Assembly (NCBI GenBank): GCA_015680685.1
Contig: MNCI01022636.1
Coordinates: forward strand, 157,224-221,223
Length of the DNA stretch: 64,000 bases
Source of the DNA: Gnetum montanum
Lineage: Eukaryota > Streptophyta > Gnetopsida > Gnetales > Gnetaceae
Direction: 5' to 3'
Position numbers and translations under genes: made by a program. This document shows, in pieces, positions 11,336 to 23,411 of the stretch. Every line of letters starts with the position of its first letter. Positions within the stretch are counted from its first letter, which is position 1. The notes under the pieces are model-generated. The model ran no database searches and was not told the DNA's origin. It saw only the letters and a list, made by a program, of their open reading frames with translations.

Positions 11336-11522
11336 ATAAGTCATAAGGCGCTCTTTTCTAGTTTTATCTCGTGCATACCAACAACATCAACCTTAGATTT
11401 TTAAATTTAAGACTTTTCCAATAATTTTAAAATATATTTTTTGTCTATATAGCTATTTTAAATATTGCCTTTTTCTAGTATCTTCTTTTGTTGTTCCATG
11501 AAATGGCCAAATGTTGCCAATA

Positions 11523-13900
11523 GTAAGCCTTCTACCTTGAGTTTGAAATAAAAGGAGGGAAGCCTTAAATCCCCCTCAGAACGTCCAAAATGACTACAAC
11601 TTGACCTTAGACACTGATGGCCAATGCCAACAACCCTATGAGCACTCATGCATAGTCAGATCAACCAAAAATGATCAAAAATGGTTTACCCTAATTTTCC
11701 ATGCTAAGCATGGAAAAGGAGGATAGGGAGAAGCCTAAACAATGCCTTATGGCCTTTGAAACAATCAAATTTTAACATCAAGTTTTAGTAATCAATGTTA
11801 CTAGCCTTCAAAGACTACATGAATGACTAAAATTAATCAAAAAGGGCCAAAAAGCTTTTCCAAAAAATTTTCACACTTAGCATGGAAGGCCTATTATGAA
11901 AAAAGGGGAGGGGGATGAGGGATGGGGAAGCCCAAAAGCACTCATCAGCCTTCAAAATAGTAAAGTTTTGATACCAAGAACTAACCATCATCACTAGCAA
12001 CCTCAAGGACCAACATGCATGATCAAAAATGATGCAAAAGGATAAAAATATATTTCCCCAATTTTTTCCACATTGGACATACTATCCCCATTTTGGAAAA
12101 AGAGGGGGAAGCTCAAAAAGCACTTGGAAAACCAATAAACTAACCAATTACTCGAAAGCCTAGTCTTTGACCCTGGTAATCTTGAAGGCTAACATGCATG
12201 GTTGATTGAAGTCAAAACTGAGCTACATATAATTTTTATGGTGTATCCATTTTGGGAATACCCCCTCCATGTTTCTAAGCATGGAAATTAAGGATGATAC
12301 CCATTTGGGATCCAAAGCTACCTCAGAACAACATTAGTTAAACTTGCATGTGCTCTAAAACCCTGTTGACATCATTTGGAGCTTTCAAACTTGAAGAAAA
12401 TGATGTTAGAAGGTCCAAAATTGAACCCCCCAAATTTTCCTCACTCATAATCCTATTTCTAGCATAGAAAAAATTGAGGAAGTAATAAAAAACACTTAGA
12501 AATATCCAGAATGGCCAAAAAATTAACACCAAATGCTAGTCCTCAATGCTGGTAGCCCTAGAGACTAACATGCATAGTCAATTGATGTTAAAATTGTCCT
12601 AGATCTGAGTTGCATGATTCCTCCACACTAAGGATGGTATCCTTAGCATGGATACTCAAGGAAAATTTGTTTGGAACTTCTAAACACCTAAGAATGACAT
12701 TAAATGACATTTCATGCACACTAAAACCCTAGCAACAACAATTGGGGCCTTTAAATTTTACAAATCTAATTCCATATGATCAAAACATGGTTCCCCATTA
12801 TTTCCCATGTTGAACTATACATCCCTAGCATGGGAAAAATGAGAAATCCAGAAATCCACTCAAGGATGCCCAAAACTGCTAAATTTTGACATGGATCCAT
12901 AGCCCTTGACCTTGGCAACTCTAGAAGGTAACATTCATGGCCAATTGTGACTTGAATTGGCCTAGATCTAGGATTATTACTTATTTGACACTTAAGTAAC
13001 TTCCCCAACATGGAAAAAGGGTGGAAAGCTACTTTTCCACTTTTTGAGACATGATGGCACTCTCAAAAGCTAAAGATCTATGCCAAAGAAGCCAAGGACC
13101 CCATAGCCTCAAGAGTTTACTTGTCTGACCACATTTTAAGCTTCAAAATACATTTCCCCCATTCTTCCATGTTGGAGTGACTCCCTTAACATGTAAATAG
13201 AGGGGTGATGAGGAGAGACTATAAGTACTCTTAAAATAACCTTCAAACATGCTTGAAATTAGCCAAGAACTTGCAAAATTGAAGTCTACAATCCTACGGG
13301 CCTAGAAACCTAGTCAAAGTACTCCTAAATCACTCTAAATTTATAAAATAGGTGTTCCCATATTTTTCCATGCTAAGGAAACTATGCCCAACATGGATGA
13401 AATGGGGAACCCATTTTGACACTTATTGATACTCAAAGTTACCTCAGATTGCCTCAAAATGAACTTAGGAGATGCACAAGTTCCAAATATGCGCCTTGAA
13501 TACTTTTTTAACCATGTTTGATCTCCTTTTTACTTTGATTTCAGTTTTCCATGATAAAAACCCTCTTTTCCACATTGGCCAATGTGAAAACAAGGTGGAA
13601 AGACTTTAGAACCTGCTTTTTGACCTTTATAGATCTCTAGATTGTCCAATTTTGATAGATCTAACCATACAAAACCTTGGGAAGGCCTAGAAACCTTAAT
13701 TTTTGACCTTTGAATATCCCAATACCTATTTTCTTTAGTCTTCATACTAAGGGTCCCTGTTTCCACATTGACGCTAATGTGGAAACCTCAAAACACTTAA
13801 GTTTTTGGTCCAAATAGCCCATAAACAACCTTGATTGATGTCTAAACTCACCTAATAGCCTTGTAGCCTTAAAACATGGCCCAATAAGGCCTACAACTAT
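11523..13900. repeat. right part of ~188-bp hairpin tandem array
   Basis: About twelve diverged units, each centred on an inverted repeat. Clear cases are: 11695-11717 (11-bp perfect arms, 1-nt centre); 12266-12285 (6-bp arms); 12628-12646 (8-bp arms, 3-nt loop); 12801-12837 (9-bp arms); 13168-13193 (6-bp arms); 13368-13397 (6-bp arms); 13571-13586 (16-bp perfect palindrome CACATTGGCCAATGTG); and 13759-13786 (11-bp arms, 6-nt loop). From the first centre to the last is 2066 bp over 11 steps, or 188 bp per unit. Between hairpins a loose common text recurs (a purine-rich GGGGAAG patch, then a CTAGCAACCT/AACATGCAT-like patch). No ORF of note. Confidence 0.65.
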
Positions 13901-14410
13901 AAAAAACCTAACCATCATTCACCTATATTGACCAAATTTATCATAAATAGCCTAATTTTCTTGATGTTCTAACTTATTTTTAGACTTATGTTACCTTATT
14001 AACCTTGTTAAACTTTTATGGACTTAAACAACCTTATATGCTCATTTTTTGTCTTATTATACCACTATTTACCTTATTTTGGCCTTTAAATGGTACTAAA
14101 TAGTGGATTTTGACCTTCCTTGACCACCATTTGACACCATATGACCATGGTCCACTAAGGTCTTAAACTAGAATCATGGCCCAATAAGGCCTAAAACTGG
14201 AAAAATTATGGCCTTTATTGACCATTTGTATCCTTACTTGTTATGCTTCCCCTTCCTTGACCTTTATGTGATCTTTGTTCACCTTTATTATATTTTACTG
14301 AATTAACCTTATCTCACTAATGACATCGGATGGCCTTGATTGCATTAGATTTGCATGTGTTTTATGGCATTTTAACATTATTTATTTACTTTTACATAGG
14401 CACAATTTAA
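13901..14410. other. non-coding stretch between hairpin array and element D
   Basis: AT-rich with pyrimidine-rich text. The phrase ATGGCCCAATAAGGCCTA recurs about 298 bp apart (about 13877 and 14175), so short internal duplication continues here. No gene seen. Confidence 0.4.
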
Positions 14411-15700
14411 TGTGCTTTTTCATTAACATGAAAGATCAAAGTATGAGTACCTAGGAGCAAATCCTTTTGCCTTTGTGTCTACATGGATCTCATTGTGATA
14501 TTAAATAGTGTATTAACCCTGATTGCCTAGATCTTGAGCTTTCAAGTCTTGTAGACCACAGAGCGTCAATAGAGAAACCTTTATAATGGCTTGAAATCCT
14601 AGTTAAAATGCTTGAATTAGAAGTTAGAGACATAACCAAGGATTCTCTAGTTGAGGTTCCTATCACAGCACATAGTGGTAAGGACAAAACCCTTAAACTA
14701 ATTTTCTCACTAGAGCCTCAATATGCCCAATACATCCCTAATGTATTATAGAGAAACATTAAAGTATTTTCCATGCTATATGAAGATATGCTAGGCCTAG
14801 ACCCATGTCTAGTCCATTACAACATCATATTGGACCCTAGCATTAGACCAGTTATGCAAAAAGTGCACAAGAGTAGATGTAATTTTTCTTTGGCAATTCA
14901 CAATGAAATCTCAAAGCTCTACCAAGAAGCCTTCATTAGGGCTATTGAGTATGTAGAATGGGTATCCTACATAGTTGTAGTCCCTAAGAAAAATGGGAGT
15001 ATCTATATTTGCATTAATTTTTGAGACCTAAATAAAGAGACTATCAAGGATGACTTCCCTTTTCCTAGTATTGATCAACTTATCAATACTATAGCTAGAC
15101 ATGCCTTACTATTCTTTATGGATGGATTCTTGGGATATAACCAAATCAAGATCAAGCTTGAGCACAAACTTAGCATGACCTTCATGATTCAATGGAGGAT
15201 GTTTTGTTATACCATGATGTCCTTTGGCCTTAAGAACACTGCAGCAACATACTAGAGAGCCATGACCTATATCTTTTGTGATTACATGCTAGGTTTACTC
15301 AATGATTGTGTAGATGACATAGCTATGAAGTCTAAGATAGATGATGACCATGCTAATTACTAGATCTTGTGCTTAAAAAATGCCTCAAATATGAGCTTAG
15401 GCTCAATCCTAAGAGGTGTGTTTTCTATGTTAAGACCGGTAAGATGATTGGCTTTGTAGTCTCTGAAGTAGGGATATGCATCGATCCTAATAAGGTTAAG
15501 GCCATATCCAAATTAGTAGCACCTACAAATGTTAAAGAAATTTCGGGATTACAAGGTAGATTACAATTTATTTGTAGGCTTATTACTAGGATTACGGATA
15601 AGTTATAGTCCATGCACCACTTGCTTAAGAAAGGAGTTCACTATGAATGGATGACTTAATGCTAGGAGGCCTTTGAAAACCTTAAGCAAGAGTTGATATA
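14411..15700 (+). pseudogene. element D reverse transcriptase (Tat-like Ty3/gypsy)
   Basis: Decayed RT on the plus strand. Recognisable in order are LGLDPCLVHYNIILDPS (about 14795-14845), a VVVPKKNGSIYICINF motif (about 14970-15020), FMDGFLGYNQI (about 15115-15150), a catalytic box reading CVDD in place of YVDD (15307-15318), and SKLVAPTNVKEISGLQGRL (about 15510-15565), the usual connection-domain text. The upstream segment 14500-14760 encodes the spacer that precedes RT in this family. At least five in-frame stops and several frameshifts are present. The nearest relative in the window is element C, with E slightly further away. Confidence 0.8.
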
Positions 15701-16445
15701 ACTATCGACAATCTAGCATTTGCAAGAGGGTAAGCCATTTTAAATTTATCTTATAATCTTTGATACATCCATTACCTCTCTACTCTATTAGAAATATGAT
15801 GATGGAGTAGAAATTCCTGTATACAACCTTAGCCATCCATTAGTTTCCCACAAGACCTAATACACTTAAGTGGAGAAGTATTGTCTAGAACTATTCTTCT
15901 CTATGAAGAAATGGAGATACTACCTCTTCAGAAGCCAAGTCAACATTATTTTCAAGGACACCATACTTAGAGACATATTAACCAACATCTACCGAAGTAG
16001 TCGTATAGATAGATGGAAAGTCATAACCATAGATTTTGACCTCCATTACATCTCTTAATCCTCAACAAAAGGTCAAGCTATAGTTGTGCAACTCACAATT
16101 TTACCTATTAATGACCAAACACCCATAGATCTTGAGTTCCCTAATGAGCACATTAACACAGTTAGCCAAGTGCTTGATGGTTATGAGGCAATCATGAACT
16201 TTGATGGAGCTTCATCCACCCATGGAGCCAATGCTTCTACCATCATAACATTCCCATATGGTGAGATCCAAACTTTTACCTATCATTTTGGATTCCCATC
16301 TACCAGTAATGTGGCAGAATATGAGGGTTTGATTAGAGGGATAATGGTTGCTTGTGGCATAGGTATTAGATTCCTAGATGTCAAAGGTGATTCACAACTT
16401 GTGGTTAATCAAGTAATTGAAGTCTATGCATGCAAAGCTAAGCAC
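15701..16445 (+). pseudogene. element D RNase H plus second RNase H
   Basis: 15760-16085 is a broken gypsy RNase H (remnants of ...WRYYLFRSQVNIIFKD and RIDRWKVITIDFDLHYIS). It is followed in an open frame from 16086 by a second RNase H-like domain. Its acidic residues fall at residues 40 (NFDGASS), 78 (NVAEYEGL) and 102 (VKGDSQLV). RT-RH-second RH is the order known for the Tat lineage. Homology to element C stops abruptly after the codons for CKAKH at about 16445, so the end of the domain and the integrase are missing. The open frame that continues to 16703 is unrelated sequence. Confidence 0.75.
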
Positions 16446-16884
16446 CCCAGAGATCATGACCATATATTGTTTCTATCTATGCTGCACACCAATTGTACAC
16501 ATAATTCAATCAAAATCCACATCCCCCAATCTTGGGGTCATGCAATCCTTTACTCGCACTCCCATTTCATTTCATTTATAGAGTATTTTAAATTGTTAGC
16601 ATATCTATTTCTTTCTATTGTCATATACACACACATTGATATTCTCTTGATGTTATGCATATTGTATTCCCACTTATTCCAAGTCCTACATGTGATTCTC
16701 TAAGATTATTATTTGCACATGGTCATTTTAACACCACGTAAGTCCGTTTCTGATCAACAAGACTATTCAAGGAACCCCATTTTCACTTTCTATATCATTG
16801 CCCTCCCACAGACTCAAGGTTAGGCTATGCACCTGATAACTTGTCAGTGTTCTAGCCACTAACATTTTCAGACCCTATAATCTT
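16446..16884. other. non-coding stretch, possible 5' LTR end of element E
   Basis: No coding match. It lies between the break in element D and a primer site at 16885, so at least its right end should be the U5 end of E's 5' LTR. The expected similarity to sequence after E's polypurine tract (23954 on) was not seen by eye, so LTR limits cannot be set. Confidence 0.35.
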
Positions 16885-16902
16885 TGGTACTAGAAGGAGG
16901 GC
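16885..16902 (+). promoter_or_regulatory. primer-binding site of element E
   Basis: TGGTACTAGAAGGAGGGC, two differences from the site of elements A and B. It lies 488 bp before the presumed gag start at 17390, a normal leader length for Tat-like elements. The leader 16903-17389 has no ORF of note. Confidence 0.55.
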
Positions 16903-17389
16903 TTGAACCTATGTGTCGCTTCAATGTGTCATGGGTAGGCCTACATGCCTTTTGTACCTCCTTCCTAACATAAACATAACATCCCTATGGACTTGCTACA
17001 ATAGTAGCTAGATCATAGGCCAATGTAGGGGTTTTTTACATTTCAGTGGATATTGTCAGGGCTGAGTTGATGGTTCCCCTGAAGCCTCGTAGCATAAAGA
17101 GCCTAGAATGGTGTATTTTGTTAAACTCTATGTTTTGTGCAGAATAATAGGATAAAGAGCCCAAAATGGTCTATTGTGTTAAAATTTGTGTTTCGTGCAA
17201 TGTAAGACATGTAGTGTAACACATATAGCATAGCAAGTGTAGTGTAACAACTTTGTCAGCATGATAGTTCCATCTAGCGTAGCAAGCAGAGTAACATAAA
17301 CCACTACTTTTTCAACATTTCCAAACTTTGTCATTTGTAGTCCACATTTTTTGTAGCTTACCTATTTCATCCTTTTTGACACAGCAAAA

Positions 17390-19600
17390 ATGAACCCACC
17401 TAGCACCTTAGTCACCACTTCGAACTTGGGGATGGCCCATCCTTTGCAACATGCAACAGATCCTGAGCAACCACTTAGCCTAGTGTAAATACCATGGTAG
17501 TCTCTTCAACTACAACACCAATCACCCAAGCACATGGCTCACGATGAATAGAGATATAACTTTTTATGCACCTGGATCCAAGCAAGCCTCCTACTGGATC
17601 ATCAAGAATATGAAGAAAAGCATAACTTTGAAATTGTTCATCGGAATAGAAGGAAGTTCCTTGCTACTCCTAGGGCCATTATACCACTTACTAAAACATT
17701 TCAATGGATATAAAATTAACATATTTAGATGGATGGGTCAAAAGAGCAAGATGTGGCATCTCACTATGAGGAACACCTTGATGATGGACAAGAGGAATTT
17801 AAGTCCCATTCCAAAAGTGGTGGCCTACCATACCCAACAACTTCATAGACCACTCCTATGTTATATCCACACCAGTTATAGTCCTTCACCTATTTGACGA
17901 CAACAACAACACTTTTACAACCCAAACCTTTCTTGGTCATATGTAGTCGTTAAATGTTGTCAACTCAATAACATGTAGGACCTTTGGTTTCCTTTCCCTT
18001 TAGTATTCCTTCGTAGTCCATACAATTTTCTAAACCTATGATATCTACATTACCATATGTACATACCATGTCTATGACACAATCAAAAATAGGCCTTACT
18101 TCTTCTATCTCCTCTACGCCAATTCCACCACTAGCAGCAGTCCCAACCTCAACTGTGTGGTGGGTACTGATGTAGTTCCCTACTATCCAACTATGATAGA
18201 CATTGCAGTATGTGCAACCCTAGGAATATTAAGCTTCGCACACAACACAACAAACCATGGGGCCATGGGCTGCTTTAGCAATGGGGTAGGTGACCATTCC
18301 CATGGCACCACAAATGGTTGTCACTCTAGTGGCACCACCCATAGGATTGTGGGCCACTCAAGTAGCTCCACTAGTGGGAGCTATTCCAATAGCTCCTCCA
18401 CTGGGACTTGCAGTTCCAAAAACAACACCAATGATGATGATTTTCCCAGCGATGCCATTGGTAGTTCAACTTACACAACTTGTTGTAACACCCCTAGGTC
18501 TAGACCAAGCCTTTTAGCTTATTCGAAGCCTCACTAATGAAGTTAAGCAACTTAAAGCTACTAGTTCTGAAACAATCCCACTCATGAACTTTTATCATGA
18601 TGACCTAGTTAGCTTAGTTGTTCCTCCACTTATGTTGCCTCTTGGGGAGAGGGTGATCCAAACGTCCATCTCATTACTTTCAAAGCTGAGTCCCTATTAT
18701 TACAATCATGGCTGCATGCAATCATTCATGTTCTCGCCATGTCATTAACTAGTAAGGCTTTGGATTGGTACCGTGTGCTTCCTCGTGCATCAATTTCAAT
18801 GTTAGAAGAATTTTTGAGCCAATTTGTGACCTGATTGAAGTATAACTTGAAGCTAGAAGTCATCTTAGATCAACTTATGAACATTAAGCAAGAACCATTA
18901 GAACCTGTTCAAAAATTTATAGAACGCTGAAGTGCTACTTTGAATGAAATCCATGAACCAATCACCAAATCACATTTACTTGCTATTTTTAAAGGTGCTA
19001 TAAATGATTTCATCAAATCTAAGTTATATTATTTTGTGCCACGTTCCCTTAGCTAGGATTTCACATAAATAAAAAGTATACAAGATGCAGTAGAAATGAG
19101 TAAAGACCTAGCTTACATAACTTACAAAAATGTGTACGCAAAGAAACAGAAGGAAAAGGGAAAGAACATTGTGGCTGCTATGCCTAATGAAACTAAGCCT
19201 ATCAACAAATAGCTTGACAAAGTGCCAAAAACCACAACCACTGCTACCAAAGCATCAAGCTCTAGCAACATTGGGGTTAGCCAACCTGTAGCATCGACGA
19301 CTAGTGGATAAGATGACTAGAGAGAGTGCTATGCTAGGTCCCCCTAAGCCCATCCTTTTATTAGGGATTTCCATGGCCTCACAATTTAAAGATAAAATAG
19401 AAATGCATTCACAATGAGCAACCGCTAAGGCTCAAAAACCTACCACTCAACCAAAAGCCAAACCCCCTTCTTTTCATGGAATTTATCTCTTAGGGTACAT
19501 GGAGGAAGTAAAAACTACAAAACTACAGGGTGCTAGGCAAGAATTTCTAGACATCCTTATACAAGTTAAATATGTTCTTAAAAAAATACAACATTAAGCT
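17390..19600 (+). pseudogene. element E gag
   Basis: An ATG at 17390 (MNPPSTLVTTSNLGM) opens a Pro/Thr/His-rich N-terminal region. A low-complexity Pro/Val/Ala-rich stretch follows (ORF 18290-18517), then the gag core, where ALDWYRVLPRAS and LEEFLSQFV are readable at about 18755-18835 and EPLEPVQKFIER at about 18895-18930. A Lys-rich segment near 19130-19170 and a spacer follow. Frame changes at about 17530, 18300 and 18650, and stops throughout, make this a pseudogene. No CCHC knuckle was found. Confidence 0.7.
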
Positions 19601-20229
19601 TGTACAATTTAATAATGACCTCTAGAGCACACCATGAAGCTTTGATTTACGTGTTGGCATCTATACCTATTAAAGAAGACATGCTTGCAAAGGAAACAAC
19701 CATTCATGCTGTTATGCTTCCATCTAAGAATAAAGAAACACAAGTAACTTATTTGAATCTTCATGATGAAGCTATTAAAGATAATTTCAAAACAGGTCAG
19801 CTAACCACTGCCCCTACGTTCATAATGATTCAAGTAGGTTAATATAAGATTCATAGGGTGCACATTGATGATAGAGCTGCAACCAATGTGATCCCATTTC
19901 CTGTTATTGACAAGTTGGACCTAGTAGACTAGATCAAGACCATGATAATTTCTTGTCTAATATCCTTCAATAGGACATGTGTTGTGGTCAAGGGGACTGT
20001 CACTATTAACTTTGTAGCAAGGGATCAATTCCCCACTAGCGTAGAATTCATTGTGGTGGAAGAGATGCCTGGGTTTAATTTGATCTTGGAAAGATCTTGG
20101 TTAGCCCAGCTAAGGGCCATCTCTTCACCAATACACCAAGAGATACATCTACCTTATGTAGGTAGAGAAGTGGTGATTTGTGATGATGATGTAGCCCAAC
20201 AGGCTATAAACAACATAAACATGGAGTAG
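19601..20229 (+). pseudogene. element E aspartic protease
   Basis: A short open frame (19600-19842) leads into HIDDRAATNVIPFPVIDKL at about 19864-19920, matching the active-site region where this family has D-G-G-A or D-S-G-A; here Gly is replaced by Arg. The second half (ORF 19942-20229) has FIVVEEMPGFNLILERSWL and a SPIHQEIHLPY-type ending, which is diagnostic of Tat-like proteases. One stop (19930) separates the halves. Inactive. Confidence 0.75.
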
Positions 20230-21180
20230 GAGTCGGAGATAGAAATGTTTGAGGGTGTGTCACCTATCCACATTGAAATCCAATGTTGCCCACCAATAAG
20301 CCTAACAAAACTGATGAGCTGCACAAACAAACTATATGGGCAAAGATGCCTTTCTCAACAGCTAATGATAACTTAGAGGAATATCATTTTAAGTCCTTTA
20401 GGCCATATGATTTTTCCTAGCCCACATAGGATATCAAACATCGTGGTCATCCCTAAGAAAACTATGGTTATACATATTTGTATATATTTCCAAGATTTGA
20501 ACAAAGCAACTATCAAGGATGATTTTCCATAGTATCGACCAATTGGTTGATACTACAACTGGTCATGCCCTATTATCCTTCATGGATGGATTCCTGGGGT
20601 ATAATCAAATTTGTATAAACTTGGAACATCAACTCAAAACTACCTTCATGACACCTTGGGGAATGTTTTTTTATATGATAATGCCCTTCAAACTAAAAAA
20701 TTCTAGGGCAACATACCAGTGATCAATGACTTACATTTTTAGTGACTATCTTTTAGAGTGATTAAACGACTATGTGGATGATATAGTAGTAAAATCTAAG
20801 AAAGTGCTTGATCATGAAAATGACTTCAACCTAGTCCTTCAACATTACGATAGGCATGACCTTTGTCTCAATCCCAAAAAATTTGTCTTCAGTGTCAAAA
20901 ATAGATGCATGTTAGGCTTTTTAGTGTCAGAAATAAGAATACATGTAGACCTAGACAAAGTTGAAGCCATTGTCAACTTAGCTCTACCTACAAACCTTAA
21001 AGAGTTGCATGGATTACAAGGTAGGATACATTTTATATGAAGGTTTATCACAAGGTTAACAAGTAAATTGCATCCAATGTAATAGTTAAAAAAGGAGCTA
21101 ACTTTGAATGAAAAATCCAATGCTAAGAGTCATTCGACAACTTGAAAAAGGAGCTTGTTCATCTTCCTACCATTTACCCT
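20230..21180 (+). pseudogene. element E reverse transcriptase
   Basis: Motifs in order are VVIPKK..VIHICIYF and QDLNKATIKDDF (about 20440-20520), FMDGFLGYNQI (about 20580-20612), TPWGMFFY, and an intact catalytic YVDD box at 20771-20782 in an 88-codon open frame (20774-21040). The connection text ending LHGLQGRIHFI follows. A frameshift at about 20528 removes the usual PLPxID start, and a stop at 20722 interrupts the palm. The segment between protease and RT is shorter than in relatives, which suggests an earlier deletion. Confidence 0.8.
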
Positions 21181-22040
21181 CCATAAAGGGATAAGCCCTT
21201 TTACATTTATCTTACAACTTCATATATGTCCATTGCTACCTTGCTTTGTTGAAAGAGAGATCAAGGTGCTGAAATTTCTATTTACTATCGAAGTCATGCA
21301 TTAATAGCTTATGAAGAAAAATACAATGATGTCGAAAAAAATTGCCTTGCATTAGTATTTGCACTCAAAAAATGGAGACACTATTTGTTTCATAGTCAAG
21401 TCAATATCATTTGCAAAAATAACATACTCAAGGCCATTACAATCAATATACATGAAAGTAGTAGGATAGCTAGGTGGAAATTAATAACCATAGAATTTAA
21501 CCTACATTACATAGCACAGTCATCTACAAAGGGTCAAGAGATAGCCACACAACTTATAGTTTCACCCTCCAATGACTAGGAAACAATAGAACCTAAATTT
21601 CCAGATGAGCATGTTAGTAGCGTAAGTCGAGTACCTATAGATTTCAAATCCATTCTACACTTCAACGATGCCTCAACCACACAAGGTGGTAGTGCTGCTA
21701 TTGTTCTCACATTTTCCTCTAGGGAGATTTGACCCTTCGCATATCACTTTACGATTATTTGCATGAATAATGTAGAAGAACATAAGGATCTCCTTAGGGG
21801 CATTTTAGCATCTTGAGAGTCAGGGATCCAGAATTTAGCAATTCGAGGTGATTTGCAATTGGTCATTAACCAAGTTACATAGGTCTATCCCTATAAGACA
21901 CAACACTTACAACCTTACTATGATCTAGCGAAGTACTTACTAAAGCAATTTGTCACCTTAGATGTTCAATATGTACCCCACAATGAAAGCACTATAGCCG
22001 ATGCACTTTCCACATTAGCTTTAAGCATGCCATCATACAT
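21181..22040 (+). pseudogene. element E RNase H and second RNase H
   Basis: 21190-21580: gypsy RNase H, with ALKKWRHYLFHSQVN and SRIARWKLITIEFNLHYIAQ readable. 21600-22010: second RNase H with HFNDAS (Asp), EEHKDLL (Glu), RGDLQLVINQV (Asp) and ADALSTLAL (Asp). The LDVQYVPHNESTIADA segment just before the last Asp is well preserved. The order RT, RH, second RH, INT defines the Tat lineage of Ty3/gypsy. Scattered stops; non-functional. Confidence 0.75.
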
Positions 22041-22229
22041 ATTTGCTACCTTATCAACTTCAATAGTGGAATGCAATAACCCTATCATTCACACACCCAA
22101 TATCATGTTTGTAAGTGATGCCCACACTAAAGAATGACATGAAGACATCAAAACATACCTCCAACATGGTGAGCCTCCACAAGGCCTAACGTCTACCCAA
22201 AAATACATAGTACAAAAATGAGCATGGTT

Positions 22230-23374
22230 GTATGTCATTGTAGGAGACAACAATTTATCTCATGGATCTTATGATGGGATACTACTAATGTGTGTTAGTG
22301 GTGATGAAGTGCAAAAAATTGTTGATCAAGTTTACAAGGGACTATGTGGAGGGCACATAGCTCCCAGGGCTATGATAGCAAAAATTAGGTGACTAGGCTA
22401 TTATTGGCCCTACATGGAGCATGATTGTGTCTCTAGATCAAAACATGCGATGTATGTCAACATCACAAGAATCTGATACATGTATCACCTATTGAGCTAC
22501 ATACAACACAAATCACATGGCCTTTTCAACGTTGGGGACTAGACATCATAGGACCCATAGTATCTAAGTATTTCATAGGGCATAGTTTCATTATTATTGC
22601 AATTGAGTACTTCACCAAGTGGGTAAGCGCTATCCCCCTTAGGAAGACTACATCTCCACAGGTTTGCAAATTCATCCTAGACAATATAGTAACTCAATTT
22701 GGCCTTACTATGACTATTTTTATAGAAAATGGGCCCTAATGTAGTAGCACAAAAACTAAATCCTTTTGCAAAAATCTCAGCATTAAACATTCTTTCTCAT
22801 CACCATATTATTGCCAAGCCAACATCCAAGAAGAAGCTACCAATAAAGCCAGTGTCAACCTTTTGAAGAAGATGCTCAGTAGTAGCAAGCAACAATGGCA
22901 TGAGCAACTTGTCTATGTGCTTTGGGATTATTGCACAATGTGCAAAACTGCCATAGGTAAAACCCCATATGGGCTTGTATATGGATCTAAAGTGGTGTTA
23001 CCACTTGAATTAAAGGTCCTGTTACTCTGAATGATCCCCTCAAACTTTATGGATGAGGCTCAAAGAAATGAGTCAAGAATCACTGATCTTGACTCTATAG
23101 AGGAAGAATGCATCCAAACACTTAGTTCTATCGATTGGTATCAGGAAAAGAAACAACAAAAACATTATTTTAATATGCACCAATGCTCGATCAAAAAGAA
23201 GGACCTAGTCCTCAAGGCTGTTCGTGAGCCTGTGAATAAATTCTCAGCTAACTAGGAAGGGCTTTTTCTGGTTATAGAAGCATATGAAAATGGTGCATTC
23301 AAGCTAGCTAACTTAGATGAAAATGAGTTCTCTAATCCTATAAATAACCTATACCTGAAGCCATACTACATCTA
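22230..23374 (+). pseudogene. element E integrase
   Basis: Zinc-binding N-terminus remnant (VYKGLCGGHIAPRAMIAKI, about 22330-22390, and a TCDVCQHHKN-type segment near 22445). Catalytic core: first Asp in WGLDIIGP (codon 22542-22544); the second Asp is changed to Glu in FIENGP (codon 22725-22727) and followed at once by a stop; the Glu motif EEATNK is near 22830. C-terminal: an open frame 23031-23255, then a GLFLVIEAYENGAFKL segment and an LYLKPYY end typical of Tat integrases. The most complete integrase in the window, but catalytically dead. Confidence 0.8.
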
Positions 23375-23411
23375 ACATGCAATGTCAAGCCAAATATAAT
23401 GCAAGGTAAGA

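Larger units (their letters stand above)
919..11522 (-). mobile_element. element A: Tat-like Ty3/gypsy retrotransposon, internally deleted
   Basis: This is a full-ended LTR retrotransposon on the minus strand. In transcription order it has: 5' LTR (11522-7829), primer site (7821-7804), gag (7703-6440), protease (6268-5713), an RNase H domain (5702-5190), the start of RT (5120-4500), a short C-terminal tail, a polypurine tract (4133-4121) and the 3' LTR (4120-919). LTR ends are TGTTGG...CCAACA, and a 4/5-matching target duplication flanks it. The rest of RT, the usual RNase H after RT, and integrase are missing, so it is non-autonomous. The right LTR is lengthened by about 527 bp through an assembly artefact at the N at 10809. 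A sibling with a different deletion is element B. Confidence 0.85.
7829..11522 (-). repeat. element A 5' LTR (inflated by assembly duplication)
   Basis: Homologous to 919-4120. The outer end should read TGTTGGCAAC on the minus strand but has TATTGGCAAC (11522-11513), a single transition, followed by GTAAG. Its length is 3694 bp; removing the 527-bp repeat around the N at 10809 gives about 3167 bp, like its partner. Confidence 0.85.

Noticed and set aside
16460-16703. Continuation of the D second RNase H frame as protein
   Set aside because: Homology to element C stops at about 16445; the rest is open by chance and reads as non-coding sequence.
18157-18537. 126-codon Ser/Thr/His-rich frame as a possible secreted or antifreeze-like protein
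   Set aside because: It is an alternative frame over the Pro/Ala-rich stretch of element E's gag; the low-complexity content comes from repeated codons there.
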